From Sphingomonadales bacterium (GTDB taxonomy: Bacteria > Pseudomonadota > Alphaproteobacteria > Sphingomonadales > Sphingomonadaceae), in assembly GCA_027486415.1 (NCBI GenBank), contig JAIXPC010000002.1, positions 372,001 to 436,000 of the forward strand: a stretch of DNA of 64,000 nucleotides, given 5' to 3'. Below the pieces are notes generated by a model. The model had not been told where the DNA came from, ran no database searches, and saw only the letters and a list, made by a program, of their open reading frames with translations. Both the position numbers and the translations under genes were made by a program. Shown piece by piece: positions 56,654 through 64,000 of this stretch (position 1 is the stretch's first letter; the number at the start of each line of letters is the position of its first letter).

Positions 56654-57682
56654 TCACAGTCCGACGGTGACAATCACCCCGCGCGCGATCTCGTCAAACA
56701 CGGTGGCCGCCTCGCCCGACACCGGCTGTGCCTCTTCCGAAGCGGTCCGCACCGCCATCTGCAGCGGGATGCGGCCCAGGAAAGGCACGCCCATCGTCCG
56801 GGCTTCGGCTTCCGCTCCGCCGTGGCCGAAGGGATCGGAGACATGGCCGCAATTGGGGCAGCAATATCCCGCCATATTCTCCACCACGCCCAGCACGCGC
56901 ACACCCACTTCGCCAAACATGGCCACGGCGCGGCGTGCGTCGATCAGGGCCAGATCCTGCGGCGTGGAAACGATCACGGCGCCATCGGGTTTCAATTTCT
57001 GGGCCATGGTCAATTGCACATCGCCGGTGCCGGGCGGCAGATCGATCACCAGCACGTCCAGCGCGCCCCAGTCGCATTGTTCGACCATCTGGACGAGCGC
57101 GGAGGAGGCCATCGGCCCGCGCCACACGATCGCCTTGTTCGGATCGGTCATCATCCCCATCGAAAGCGCCTTGATGCCGTGGCGGGTTTCGGGTTGCAGC
57201 CGATCATTCTCAACCCGCGCGCGGCCTTCGATGCCCAGCAGCGTGGGCACGGACGGGCCATAGATATCGGCATCCAGCAGGCCCACCGTCTGCCCGGCGC
57301 GGGCCAGCGCAAACGCCAGGTTGGCCGCTACGGTGGATTTGCCGACCCCGCCCTTGCCGCTGGCCACCGCCACCAGCTTGCGGATGCCGGGCACGGTGGT
57401 TTCCTTGGGCCGGGCGCTGCCTGCCGGCGCGGCGGCGCGATCCGCGGTGAGGATGATGCGCGCGGCGGACACGCCCGGCACCCGCTGCACGGCGGCTTCC
57501 ACGGCGGCCTGCAACCGTTCGGCGGCAGTGCGATCAAGGCCGTCGACGGCCAGCACCAGCCCGGCGTGGCCGTCTTGTTTCACCACCACGCCGGCGGCGC
57601 GGCCCGTGGCGGCAATGCTGCCACCGCCGGCCGGATCGGCCACCGTGGCCAGCGCGGCCATCACATCATCCTTCACGGCCAT
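56654..57682 (-). CDS. apbC: Iron-sulfur cluster carrier protein Mrp/ApbC
   Basis: A 342-residue P-loop NTPase that carries and transfers Fe-S clusters. An N-terminal MIP18-like domain (1-90) precedes the deviant Walker A SGKGGVGKST near residue 110. DADIYGPSVPTLLG and IDLPPGTGDVQLTM follow, and a CPNC pair near 275 bridges the cluster between monomers. The ATG at 57682 is used. It diverges from hflK over about 130 bases. Confidence 0.94.
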   Translation of the reverse strand: MAVKDDVMAALATVADPAGGGSIAATGRAAGVVVKQDGHAGLVLAVDGLDRTAAERLQAAVEAAVQRVPGVSAARIILTADRAAAPAGSARPKETTVPGIRKLVAVASGKGGVGKSTVAANLAFALARAGQTVGLLDADIYGPSVPTLLGIEGRARVENDRLQPETRHGIKALSMGMMTDPNKAIVWRGPMASSALVQMVEQCDWGALDVLVIDLPPGTGDVQLTMAQKLKPDGAVIVSTPQDLALIDARRAVAMFGEVGVRVLGVVENMAGYCCPNCGHVSDPFGHGGAEAEARTMGVPFLGRIPLQMAVRTASEEAQPVSGEAATVFDEIARGVIVTVGL

Positions 57683-57815
57683 CGGTGTCTTGTTCCTTCC
57701 AGAAGTGCAGGCATAATCCACCGCGTCAACGCCGCGGTGCCGCACGCACTCGCAATCCCTGTTCGGCGTTCGTATATAGTGACTTCAACCCGTCTGATAA
57801 GGTTTCATCCCGCCC

Positions 57816-58919
57816 ATGCCCTGGCAGAACAATGGTGAAGGCGACGGCCCGCCGCACAGCGACGGAGACGACGTGCCGGCCAAGCCGACCAGCAATCGCC
57901 CCGTCAACCCGTGGGGCGAAGGCCCGCCGCGCCGCCCGATGGGCAAGCCCGGCAAGCAGGGTGGCGATTTCGACGATCTCATCCGCCGCAGCCAGGAACG
58001 GCTGAAGACGCAGTTTGGTGGCGGCAACGGCGGCGGTGGCGGCGGCATGGGCGGCATGGACCTGGGCGACAGCCGCTGGCTGATCTGGGGCGGCGGCGCG
58101 ATTGCCGCGGCGTGGATCGTGCTGTCCAGCTTCTATTCGGTCGACGCGCAGTCGGCAGCGGTGGTGCAGCGTTTTGGTGCCTATGTGGAAACCACCGGGC
58201 CGGGCGTGCATTTCAAATTGCCGTGGCCGATCGATGCGGTGGAGCTTCGCAAGGTCGAACAGATCAACATCATCGATATCTCGTCGAGCGAGGGCGCCAA
58301 CGAGAATCTGATGCTGACCGGCGATCAGAACATCATCAACCTTGCCTACACGGTGCGCTGGAAGATCCGGAATCCGGAAAATTTCCTGTATGAACTCGCC
58401 GATCCGGAAAAGACCGTGCGCGAAGTGGCCGAAAGCGCCATGCGCGCCGAAATTGCCCGCGCCTCGCTGAACGCGGCATTGGGCCCGCAGCGCGCCCAGA
58501 TCGCCGATCAGGTGCGGGAACGGATGCAGGAACTGCTCGACAGCTATCGCGCCGGGATCGACGTGCGCGGTGTTGACATCAAGCAGGCCGATCCGCCCGC
58601 CGCCGTCGATGGCAGCTTCAAGGATGTTTCGGCCGCCCAGCAGGACGCCCAGCAATATCTGAACCGTGCCCGCACCTATGCCCAGGCGCTGGTGGCCAAG
58701 GCGCAGGGCGATGCGGCGGCGTTCGACGCCGTCTATGCCCAGTACAAGCTGGCGCCCGAAGTGACGCGCAAGCGCATGTATCTGGAAACCATGGAGCGCG
58801 TGCTGTCGAAGGTGGACAAGACCATCGTCGATGCCCCCGGCGTCGCCCCCTATCTGCCGCTGCCCGAAGTGCGCCGCCGCGCGGCTGCCGCCGCCGAACC
58901 GGCCCCGGCCCAGCGTTGA
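57816..58919 (+). CDS. hflK: FtsH modulator HflK
   Basis: A 367-residue inner-membrane protein with a long Gly/Pro-rich cytoplasmic N-terminus, one transmembrane helix near 92-108 and a periplasmic SPFH/Band-7 domain (SVDAQSAAVVQRFGAYVETTGPG, ADPEKTVREVAESAMR). With HflC it forms a large cage that encloses FtsH and limits its activity on membrane substrates. The next gene is hflC (12-base gap). Confidence 0.94.
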   Translation: MPWQNNGEGDGPPHSDGDDVPAKPTSNRPVNPWGEGPPRRPMGKPGKQGGDFDDLIRRSQERLKTQFGGGNGGGGGGMGGMDLGDSRWLIWGGGAIAAAWIVLSSFYSVDAQSAAVVQRFGAYVETTGPGVHFKLPWPIDAVELRKVEQINIIDISSSEGANENLMLTGDQNIINLAYTVRWKIRNPENFLYELADPEKTVREVAESAMRAEIARASLNAALGPQRAQIADQVRERMQELLDSYRAGIDVRGVDIKQADPPAAVDGSFKDVSAAQQDAQQYLNRARTYAQALVAKAQGDAAAFDAVYAQYKLAPEVTRKRMYLETMERVLSKVDKTIVDAPGVAPYLPLPEVRRRAAAAAEPAPAQR

Positions 58920-58931
58920 GGACCCAAGGAC

Positions 58932-59777
58932 ATGGCAACCCTGAACCGCAATCCTGCCCTGCTCGCCGGCATCGGCTTTGCCGCCGTCGTGCTGGCGATG
59001 AGCAGTTTCTATACCGTTCCCGAAACCAAGCAGGCCGTCGTGCTGCGCCTGGGCAAGCCGGAACGCATCGTCAACGAATATGATCCCAAGGCGAAGCTGG
59101 GCGAAACCGGCGCCGGGCTGACGGTGAAAGTGCCGTTCATCGAGGATGTGCGCTTCATCGACAAGCGCATCATGGACCTCGACATGGACGCGCAGACCGT
59201 GCTTTCGACCGATCAGCTGCGGCTGGTGGTGGATGCCTTTGCCCGGTTCCGCATCGTCAATCCGCAGCGCATGGTGGAAACCGTGGGAACCGAACAGAAT
59301 GCCGCCGACGCGCTGAAGCGCATCCTGGCATCAAAGCTGCGGAACGAACTGGGCAAGCAGCCGTTTGCCGCGCTGCTGTCGCCGGAACGCGGGCAGCTGA
59401 TGGATGAAATCCAGCGGACCGTGAACACCCAGGCCAAGCAATATGGCGCCGAGATCGTGGACGTGCGGATCAAGCGCGCCGACCTGCCGTCGGGCCCGCC
59501 GCTGGAAGCCGCCTATGCCCGCATGGCATCGGCCCGCCAGCAGGAAGCCGCCACCATCCGCGCCCAGGGCAACAAGCAGGCGCAGCTGGTGCAGGCCGAA
59601 GCCGACGCGCAGGCCGCGCGCATCTATGCCGACAGTTTCGGCAAGGATGCGGAATTCTATGCCTTCTACCGCGCCATGCAGGCGTATCGCACCACGTTCG
59701 AAGACGGCACCGCATCGGTTGTGCTGGGGCCGAACAACGAATTCCTGCGGGAATTCGAAGGACGGCGGACGCGGTAA
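58932..59777 (+). CDS. hflC: FtsH modulator HflC
   Basis: A 281-residue partner of HflK. One N-terminal transmembrane helix (residues 9-25), then the SPFH domain (VPETKQAVVLRLGKPERIVN) and a helical region (SARQQEAATIRAQGNKQAQL) that oligomerises with HflK. It follows hflK directly and precedes the DegP-like protease gene, a usual order in alphaproteobacteria. Confidence 0.95.
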   Translation: MATLNRNPALLAGIGFAAVVLAMSSFYTVPETKQAVVLRLGKPERIVNEYDPKAKLGETGAGLTVKVPFIEDVRFIDKRIMDLDMDAQTVLSTDQLRLVVDAFARFRIVNPQRMVETVGTEQNAADALKRILASKLRNELGKQPFAALLSPERGQLMDEIQRTVNTQAKQYGAEIVDVRIKRADLPSGPPLEAAYARMASARQQEAATIRAQGNKQAQLVQAEADAQAARIYADSFGKDAEFYAFYRAMQAYRTTFEDGTASVVLGPNNEFLREFEGRRTR

Positions 59778-59874
59778 CAGGGCTTGAAAACGCGCCAGCC
59801 TGTTCATGCACGGTTAGGCGTGTTGTTTGCATAAGGCACACGGGCTCAATCAATTCGCAACCGGAAAGTCACTC

Positions 59875-61443
59875 ATGCGCTCAACCCTTGTTCGCAATCT
59901 TGTTCCCGCCGCCGTGCTGATGACCGGCGTTGCCGCCATCGCGGTGGCGCAGGCGCCCGGCCAGCCGGTGGCGCAGAACGCCGTGCCGCCCGCCGTGGCC
60001 ATCCAGCCGCCCGGCGGCGCGCCGCGCAGCTTTGCCGATCTGACCAGCAAGCTGGCGCCGGCGGTGGTGAACGTTTCGACGACGCAGAAGGTGGAAATCG
60101 GCCGGATGCGGCGGATGCCGGGGATGCAGGGCAATCCGCTGGAAGAATTCTTCCGCCGGTTCCAGGAACAGCAGGACGGCGGCGAGCCGGTGACGCGCGA
60201 GGCGACCAGCCTCGGGTCTGGCTTCATCATCGCCGCCGATGGCTATATCGTTACCAACAATCACGTGATCTCGGCCGGTGAAGGTCGCAACCAGCCGGTG
60301 GAATCGATCACCGTGACGCTGGCCGATCGCCGCGAGTTCAAGGCGCGCGTGGTGGGCCGTGATCCGCTGACCGATCTGGCCGTGCTGAAGATCGAGGCGA
60401 GCGGCCTGCCGTTCGTGCAGTTCGGCAACAGCCAGGCGGTGCGCGTGGGTGACTGGTCGATTGCCATCGGCAATCCGTTCGGACTGGGCGGCACTGTCAC
60501 CGCCGGCATCATCTCGGCGCTGCACCGCGATATCGGGTCGGGCCAGTATGACCGCTATATCCAGACCGATGCCAGCATCAACCAGGGCAACAGCGGTGGC
60601 CCGTTGTTCGATCTGGCCGGCAACGTGATCGGCATCAACACCGCCATCTTCTCGCCGACCGGCGGCAACGTTGGCCTGGGCTTTGCCATTCCGGCGGAAC
60701 TGGCCAAGCCGGTGGTGGACCAGCTGAAGGCAACCGGCGCGGTGAAGCGCGGTTACCTGGGTGTCGCCATCCAGCGCCTGTCGTCGGACATCGCCGCCGG
60801 CCTGGGCCTGCCCAAGGACAAGGGCGAGATCGTCGCCACTGTGGAGCCGGGTGGCCCCGCCGCCCGCGCCGGCGTGCGCCAGGGCGACGTGATCCTGAGC
60901 GTGGGTGGCCGCGAGGTCGATTACGACAACAGCCTGTCCTACCTGATCGCGACGACGCCGATCGGCACCACCGTGCCGCTGGAGATCATCCGCGACGGCA
61001 AGCGCATCCGCCTGAACGCGACGGTGGCACAGCGCCCGTCGGAAGCGGTGGTGGCGCAGCGTGCCGGCCTGCCCGGCGGTGCCGAGGAAGAGACGCCCGG
61101 CGAGGACAACAGCAAGTCGCCCGGCATCGAGGCGGCGCGCGCCAGCCTGGGCATCACGCTGCAACCGCTGACCGCGCAGTTGCGCCAGCAGCTGCGGCTG
61201 GACGAGAAGGTGCAGGGCGTGGTGATTGCCGGCATCAGCCCGTCGTCGGACGCGGCCTCGAAGGGCCTGCAGCGCGGCGACATCATCGTGAAGATCGGCC
61301 AGAAGCCGGTGACCAGCCCGGCCGAAGCCGCCGCCGCCGTGGACGCCGAACGCAAGGCCGGCAAGGACACGGTGCTGATGCTGGTGCAGCGCGGCAACAC
61401 GCCGGCGCGCTACACGGGTGTGAAGCTGATCCCGGCGAAGTGA
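59875..61443 (+). CDS. Periplasmic serine protease, DegP/HtrA family
   Basis: A 522-residue protease/chaperone for misfolded envelope proteins. A signal peptide (LVPAAVLMTGVAAIAVAQA) precedes the trypsin-like domain with H130 (TNNHVIS), D167 (DPLTDLAVLKIE) and S240 (QGNSGGPLF). Two PDZ domains follow (about 300-390 and 430-515). I chose the ATG at 59875 with CCGGAAAG upstream; an extended frame starts at 59827. It is likely expressed from its own promoter after hflC, although readthrough is possible. Confidence 0.95.
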   Translation: MRSTLVRNLVPAAVLMTGVAAIAVAQAPGQPVAQNAVPPAVAIQPPGGAPRSFADLTSKLAPAVVNVSTTQKVEIGRMRRMPGMQGNPLEEFFRRFQEQQDGGEPVTREATSLGSGFIIAADGYIVTNNHVISAGEGRNQPVESITVTLADRREFKARVVGRDPLTDLAVLKIEASGLPFVQFGNSQAVRVGDWSIAIGNPFGLGGTVTAGIISALHRDIGSGQYDRYIQTDASINQGNSGGPLFDLAGNVIGINTAIFSPTGGNVGLGFAIPAELAKPVVDQLKATGAVKRGYLGVAIQRLSSDIAAGLGLPKDKGEIVATVEPGGPAARAGVRQGDVILSVGGREVDYDNSLSYLIATTPIGTTVPLEIIRDGKRIRLNATVAQRPSEAVVAQRAGLPGGAEEETPGEDNSKSPGIEAARASLGITLQPLTAQLRQQLRLDEKVQGVVIAGISPSSDAASKGLQRGDIIVKIGQKPVTSPAEAAAAVDAERKAGKDTVLMLVQRGNTPARYTGVKLIPAK

Positions 61444-61449
61444 GATTGT

Positions 61450-61484
61450 GTCGGGGGAGCGGGCGACTGCTCCCCCGACCTTTA
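61450..61484. terminator. Bidirectional terminator between degP and the acetyltransferase-like gene
   Basis: An 11-bp hairpin (GTCGGGGGAGC / GCTCCCCCGAC, loop 8) starts 7 bases after the protease stop, followed by CTTTAC. Since the convergent gene ends just at its other side, it probably serves both strands. Confidence 0.8.
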
Positions 61485-62636
61485 CAGCGCCTTTTCGTAG
61501 ATCCGGTATGTCCGCGTCACGTGGCTGTCGATCGCATCGGCGATGGACCGCATCGGGCCGTTGTCGTCGAGAATCCAGCCGATCTCGCCTTCGGACGCGC
61601 CGAACTCGCTGACGGCGACACGGCGGATATATTCGATCATCTGGAACGCCATCAGCGACGCGACGCGGTGGCCCTGCAGCGATTTCCGGATGCCCATCAG
61701 CGGCACGCGCATGCGCTTGACCTTGGGCGCGCGCAGCCGCCACAGCAATTTCGCCCAGCCGAACGGGAACAGGCTGCCATTCAGATCGCGGGTCAGCTCG
61801 TTGATGTCGGGCAGGGTGATCATGAAGCCGACCGGCACGCCTTCATATTCGGCGACGCGCACCAGCCCTTCGAAGATGATGGGTTTGAGCTTCTTGCCGA
61901 CATAGGCGATCTCGGCCGGGGTGAGCGGCACGAAGCCCCAGTTGTCGGACCAGGCATCGTTGAGAATATCGAGGATCAGCGCCGCTTCCTGGTCGAACTT
62001 CGACTTGTCCACGGGCCGCGTCACCAGCTTGGCGTTGCGTTCGGAGAACGCGACGATGCGCTGCACCATTTCCGGAAACGGCTGGGCGATGGGCAGCGAC
62101 CAGGCGTGCAGATCCTTGACGCCGGCATAGCCGCGCGCCGCCACCAGCCGCTCGTAATAGGGCCGGTGATGGCCCATCATCACGGTGGGTGGGCCGTCGA
62201 AACCTTGCACCAGCAGGCCGGGTTCGTCCCAGATCGACAGGCTGAACGGGCCGAGCGCGCGGGTCATGCCCTTCTTGCGCAGCCAGTCCTCGGCCGTCGC
62301 GAACAGCGCATCGGCCACCGCCTGATCGTCGATGCATTCGAACATGCCGAAATGACCGGTGCCCGGCCCGCCGCCGGGGGCTGTGGGCGCGATCACCAGT
62401 TGATCGACCTGCGCCGAGATGCGGCCGACAACCTTGCCATCCTTCAGCGCCAGCCAGAAGGCGGCTTCGGCATGGCCGAACCACGGGTTGGTCTTTTCCC
62501 CGCCAATCAGGCCGTGCATTTCCGATTTCAGCGGCGGCACCCAGTGCGGATCGCCGGCGTAAAGCGTCCACGGCAGATTGACGAAGGCCGTGCGGTCGGC
62601 GGCGGTTTCAACGGGCTTGATACTGATATTGCTCAT
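61482..62636 (-). CDS. GNAT-like N-acyltransferase family protein
   Basis: A 384-residue cytoplasmic protein. The N-terminus (FVNLPWTLYAGDPHWVPPLKSE) and a central acyltransferase-like domain (KVVGRISAQVDQ; GVPVGFMITLPDIN) suggest two GNAT-type folds, as in large peptidyl-transferase-like proteins. The precise substrate is unknown; relatives sometimes carry unrelated automatic names. It lies 42 bases upstream of no gene on its strand but follows lptG in orientation, so cotranscription with lptF-lptG is possible. Confidence 0.7.
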   Translation of the reverse strand: MSNISIKPVETAADRTAFVNLPWTLYAGDPHWVPPLKSEMHGLIGGEKTNPWFGHAEAAFWLALKDGKVVGRISAQVDQLVIAPTAPGGGPGTGHFGMFECIDDQAVADALFATAEDWLRKKGMTRALGPFSLSIWDEPGLLVQGFDGPPTVMMGHHRPYYERLVAARGYAGVKDLHAWSLPIAQPFPEMVQRIVAFSERNAKLVTRPVDKSKFDQEAALILDILNDAWSDNWGFVPLTPAEIAYVGKKLKPIIFEGLVRVAEYEGVPVGFMITLPDINELTRDLNGSLFPFGWAKLLWRLRAPKVKRMRVPLMGIRKSLQGHRVASLMAFQMIEYIRRVAVSEFGASEGEIGWILDDNGPMRSIADAIDSHVTRTYRIYEKAL

Positions 62637-62678
62637 CGTGGGCGGTGATACGAAGCAATCAAGGCAGAATGGCGGCGA

Positions 62679-63773
62679 TCATTCTTCGGTGCGGATCAGC
62701 ACGGCTTCACCGATCAGCAGGAACAAGAGGAAGGGCGCCCACGCCGCCATCAACGGCGGCACCGTGCCGAAATTGCCCATCGCCAGCATGAAATTGTCGG
62801 CCACGAAGAAGGCAAAGCCCAGCGCCATGCCGATCACCGCGCGCACGAACAATTTGCCCGAACGCGCCAGCCCGAACGCGGCGACGGCGCCCAGCAAGGG
62901 CATCAGCACCGCCGACAACGGCCCGGAAATCTTGTGCCAGGCCGCGGCCTCCAGCACGTCGGTCGGCTTGCCGGCGGCGCGCTGTTCGGCGATCTGCGGC
63001 CACAGGTTCCACAGCGCGACGAAATTGGGGTTGATCGTCGTCGTGTTGAACTGGCGCGGCACCACGTCGGTGGCGAAATCGATGGTTTCGCGCGTTTCCA
63101 GACCGCCGCTGGCCACGTCGAACAGCCGCACATCCGAAAGCCGCCAGCCGCCCGCCCGCGGCACGGCGCTTTTCGCCATCACCACCTGCACCAGCCGGTT
63201 GTCGCGCCGGTCATAGATGGTGACGTCAGACAGCCGGGTGGCGGCGCCGCGCCCCGCCACGGCATCGGCGTGGAACAGGTCATCGCCGCCCCGCACCCAG
63301 CTTTGGGTGGGCTTGGCCGCCGCCTTGGGCAATTTGCGATATTCCTGTTCCTGCCACGCCTTCAGCCGCGCGCTGGCCGGCACCGCGATGCTTTCGTTCC
63401 AGGCGAAATTGGCCACCGCCACCAGCAGCGAGGCGACCATCAGCGGGCTGAGGATGTGGTGGGCCGACAGGCCGGCATTCTTGAAGATCACCACCTCGCT
63501 GTTCTGGTTCAGCGTTGCCAGCGTCACCAGCGTCGCCAGCAGCACCGAAAACGGCAGGAACAGCTGCACGATCTGCGGCGCGCGCAGGGAGACATAGACC
63601 CACAGATCCGCCTCGCTGTTCCCCGCCGCCGCCAGCACCTTGCCCGATTCCGACAGCAGGTCGAGCGACTGCAGGATCACGGTGAGGCCGATGATGAAGG
63701 CGGCCACCCGGATCAGGAACATGCGCGCCGTGTACCAGGCGATGGTGCGCGACGGGAAAAGCATCTGCAACAT
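62679..63773 (-). CDS. lptG: LPS export ABC transporter permease LptG
   Basis: A 364-residue inner-membrane protein of the YjgP/YjgQ family. Three N-terminal and three C-terminal transmembrane helices surround a periplasmic beta-jellyroll domain. FLIRVAAFIIGLTVILQSLDLL opens the protein; LPFSVLLATLVTLATLNQNSEVV is the conserved coupling region. LptG with LptF and LptB extracts lipopolysaccharide from the inner membrane. It starts 3 bases after lptF. Confidence 0.93.
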   Translation of the reverse strand: MLQMLFPSRTIAWYTARMFLIRVAAFIIGLTVILQSLDLLSESGKVLAAAGNSEADLWVYVSLRAPQIVQLFLPFSVLLATLVTLATLNQNSEVVIFKNAGLSAHHILSPLMVASLLVAVANFAWNESIAVPASARLKAWQEQEYRKLPKAAAKPTQSWVRGGDDLFHADAVAGRGAATRLSDVTIYDRRDNRLVQVVMAKSAVPRAGGWRLSDVRLFDVASGGLETRETIDFATDVVPRQFNTTTINPNFVALWNLWPQIAEQRAAGKPTDVLEAAAWHKISGPLSAVLMPLLGAVAAFGLARSGKLFVRAVIGMALGFAFFVADNFMLAMGNFGTVPPLMAAWAPFLLFLLIGEAVLIRTEE

Positions 63774-63776
63774 GGA

Positions 63777-64000
63777 TCAGCCCGCCGACAGCACGTCGTC
63801 GGCCCAGTTCTGGCGCCGCACCAGCTTGCCGGCCAGCGCCGACAGCGCGCCGGTGATCTTGCCGAACCAGCGATCCAGCGCGCCGATCGGCTGGCCGCCG
63901 GGCCGGTTGAGCACGCGGAACAGCCACAGCGCGAGGCCGAGGAACAGCGCATAGGGCACCCATTGCGCCAGCACCGGATCGACACGGCCCAGCGCGCCCA
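63777..64000 (-). CDS. lptF: LPS export ABC transporter permease LptF, C-terminal part
   Basis: The last 74 residues of a YjgP/YjgQ-type permease; the rest lies beyond the right edge. A final transmembrane helix (WVPYALFLGLALWLFRVLN) is followed by a basic cytoplasmic tail. The name rests on its position immediately before lptG and on the helix pattern, since few conserved motifs remain. Confidence 0.75.
   Translation of the reverse strand, partial: GALGRVDPVLAQWVPYALFLGLALWLFRVLNRPGGQPIGALDRWFGKITGALSALAGKLVRRQNWADDVLSAG

Overview
The window reads as a chromosomal segment of a high-GC alphaproteobacterium, most likely a member of the Sphingomonadales. The reasons are the gene orders (zwf-glk-eda, rpe-heparinase-purH, rodZ-cpoB-tilS-ftsH, hflK-hflC-degP), the short HisZ-dependent form of HisG, EcfG-type general-stress promoter motifs (GGAAC-N16-CGTT), and dense packing with many ATGA start/stop overlaps. 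I saw no rRNA, tRNA, insertion sequence, prophage or CRISPR array. The genus is not determined.

Layout. 0-1.5 kb: end of a surface-sugar locus (UDP-galactopyranose mutase and a glycosyltransferase). 1.7-4.4 kb: a small stress island (DUF2383 four-helix protein, shortened epimerase, thioredoxin-reductase-like enzyme, hemerythrin) with two divergent EcfG-like promoters. 4.5-9.3 kb: a cation-efflux pump, then valine catabolism (mmsA, enoyl-CoA hydratase, mmsB) interrupted by an inverted unknown gene. 9.3-11.3 kb: hisG-hisD. 11.3-24.4 kb: the most distinctive region. An AT-rich regulatory stretch precedes two large cysteine-free secreted proteins (800 and 1245 residues), a DUF6447 protein, an unknown 172-residue protein, a complete type I secretion system (TolC, ABC exporter, HlyD adaptor) and a winged-helix regulator. 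It resembles an S-layer or adhesin locus in which substrates and exporter are encoded together.

24.4-35.2 kb: serine hydrolase, purH, heparinase II/III-like protein, rpe, a TlpA-like oxidoreductase, a J-domain protein, an LplT-like transporter, and an uncharacterised two-gene pair (diheme cytochrome plus parallel beta-helix protein). 35.3-37.5 kb: a two-gene ABC transporter. 37.5-40.7 kb: Entner-Doudoroff genes zwf-glk-eda without pgl or edd; glk carries a 42-bp tandem duplication at its 5' end. 40.8-44.7 kb: a flavin monooxygenase, MATE pump, secreted unknown protein and folE. 44.8-51.8 kb: typA, then rodZ-like, cpoB, tilS and ftsH ending in a strong terminator.

51.8-64 kb: MFS pump, NAD-dependent reductase, DUF885 peptidase-like protein, CoA-binding protein, Mrp/ApbC, then the envelope quality-control set hflK-hflC-degP, an acetyltransferase-like protein and lptG-lptF (cut by the window end). 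FtsH, HflK/HflC, DegP and Lpt proteins together form an envelope-maintenance theme. The type I locus, glycosyltransferase and heparinase-like gene point to an elaborate cell surface.
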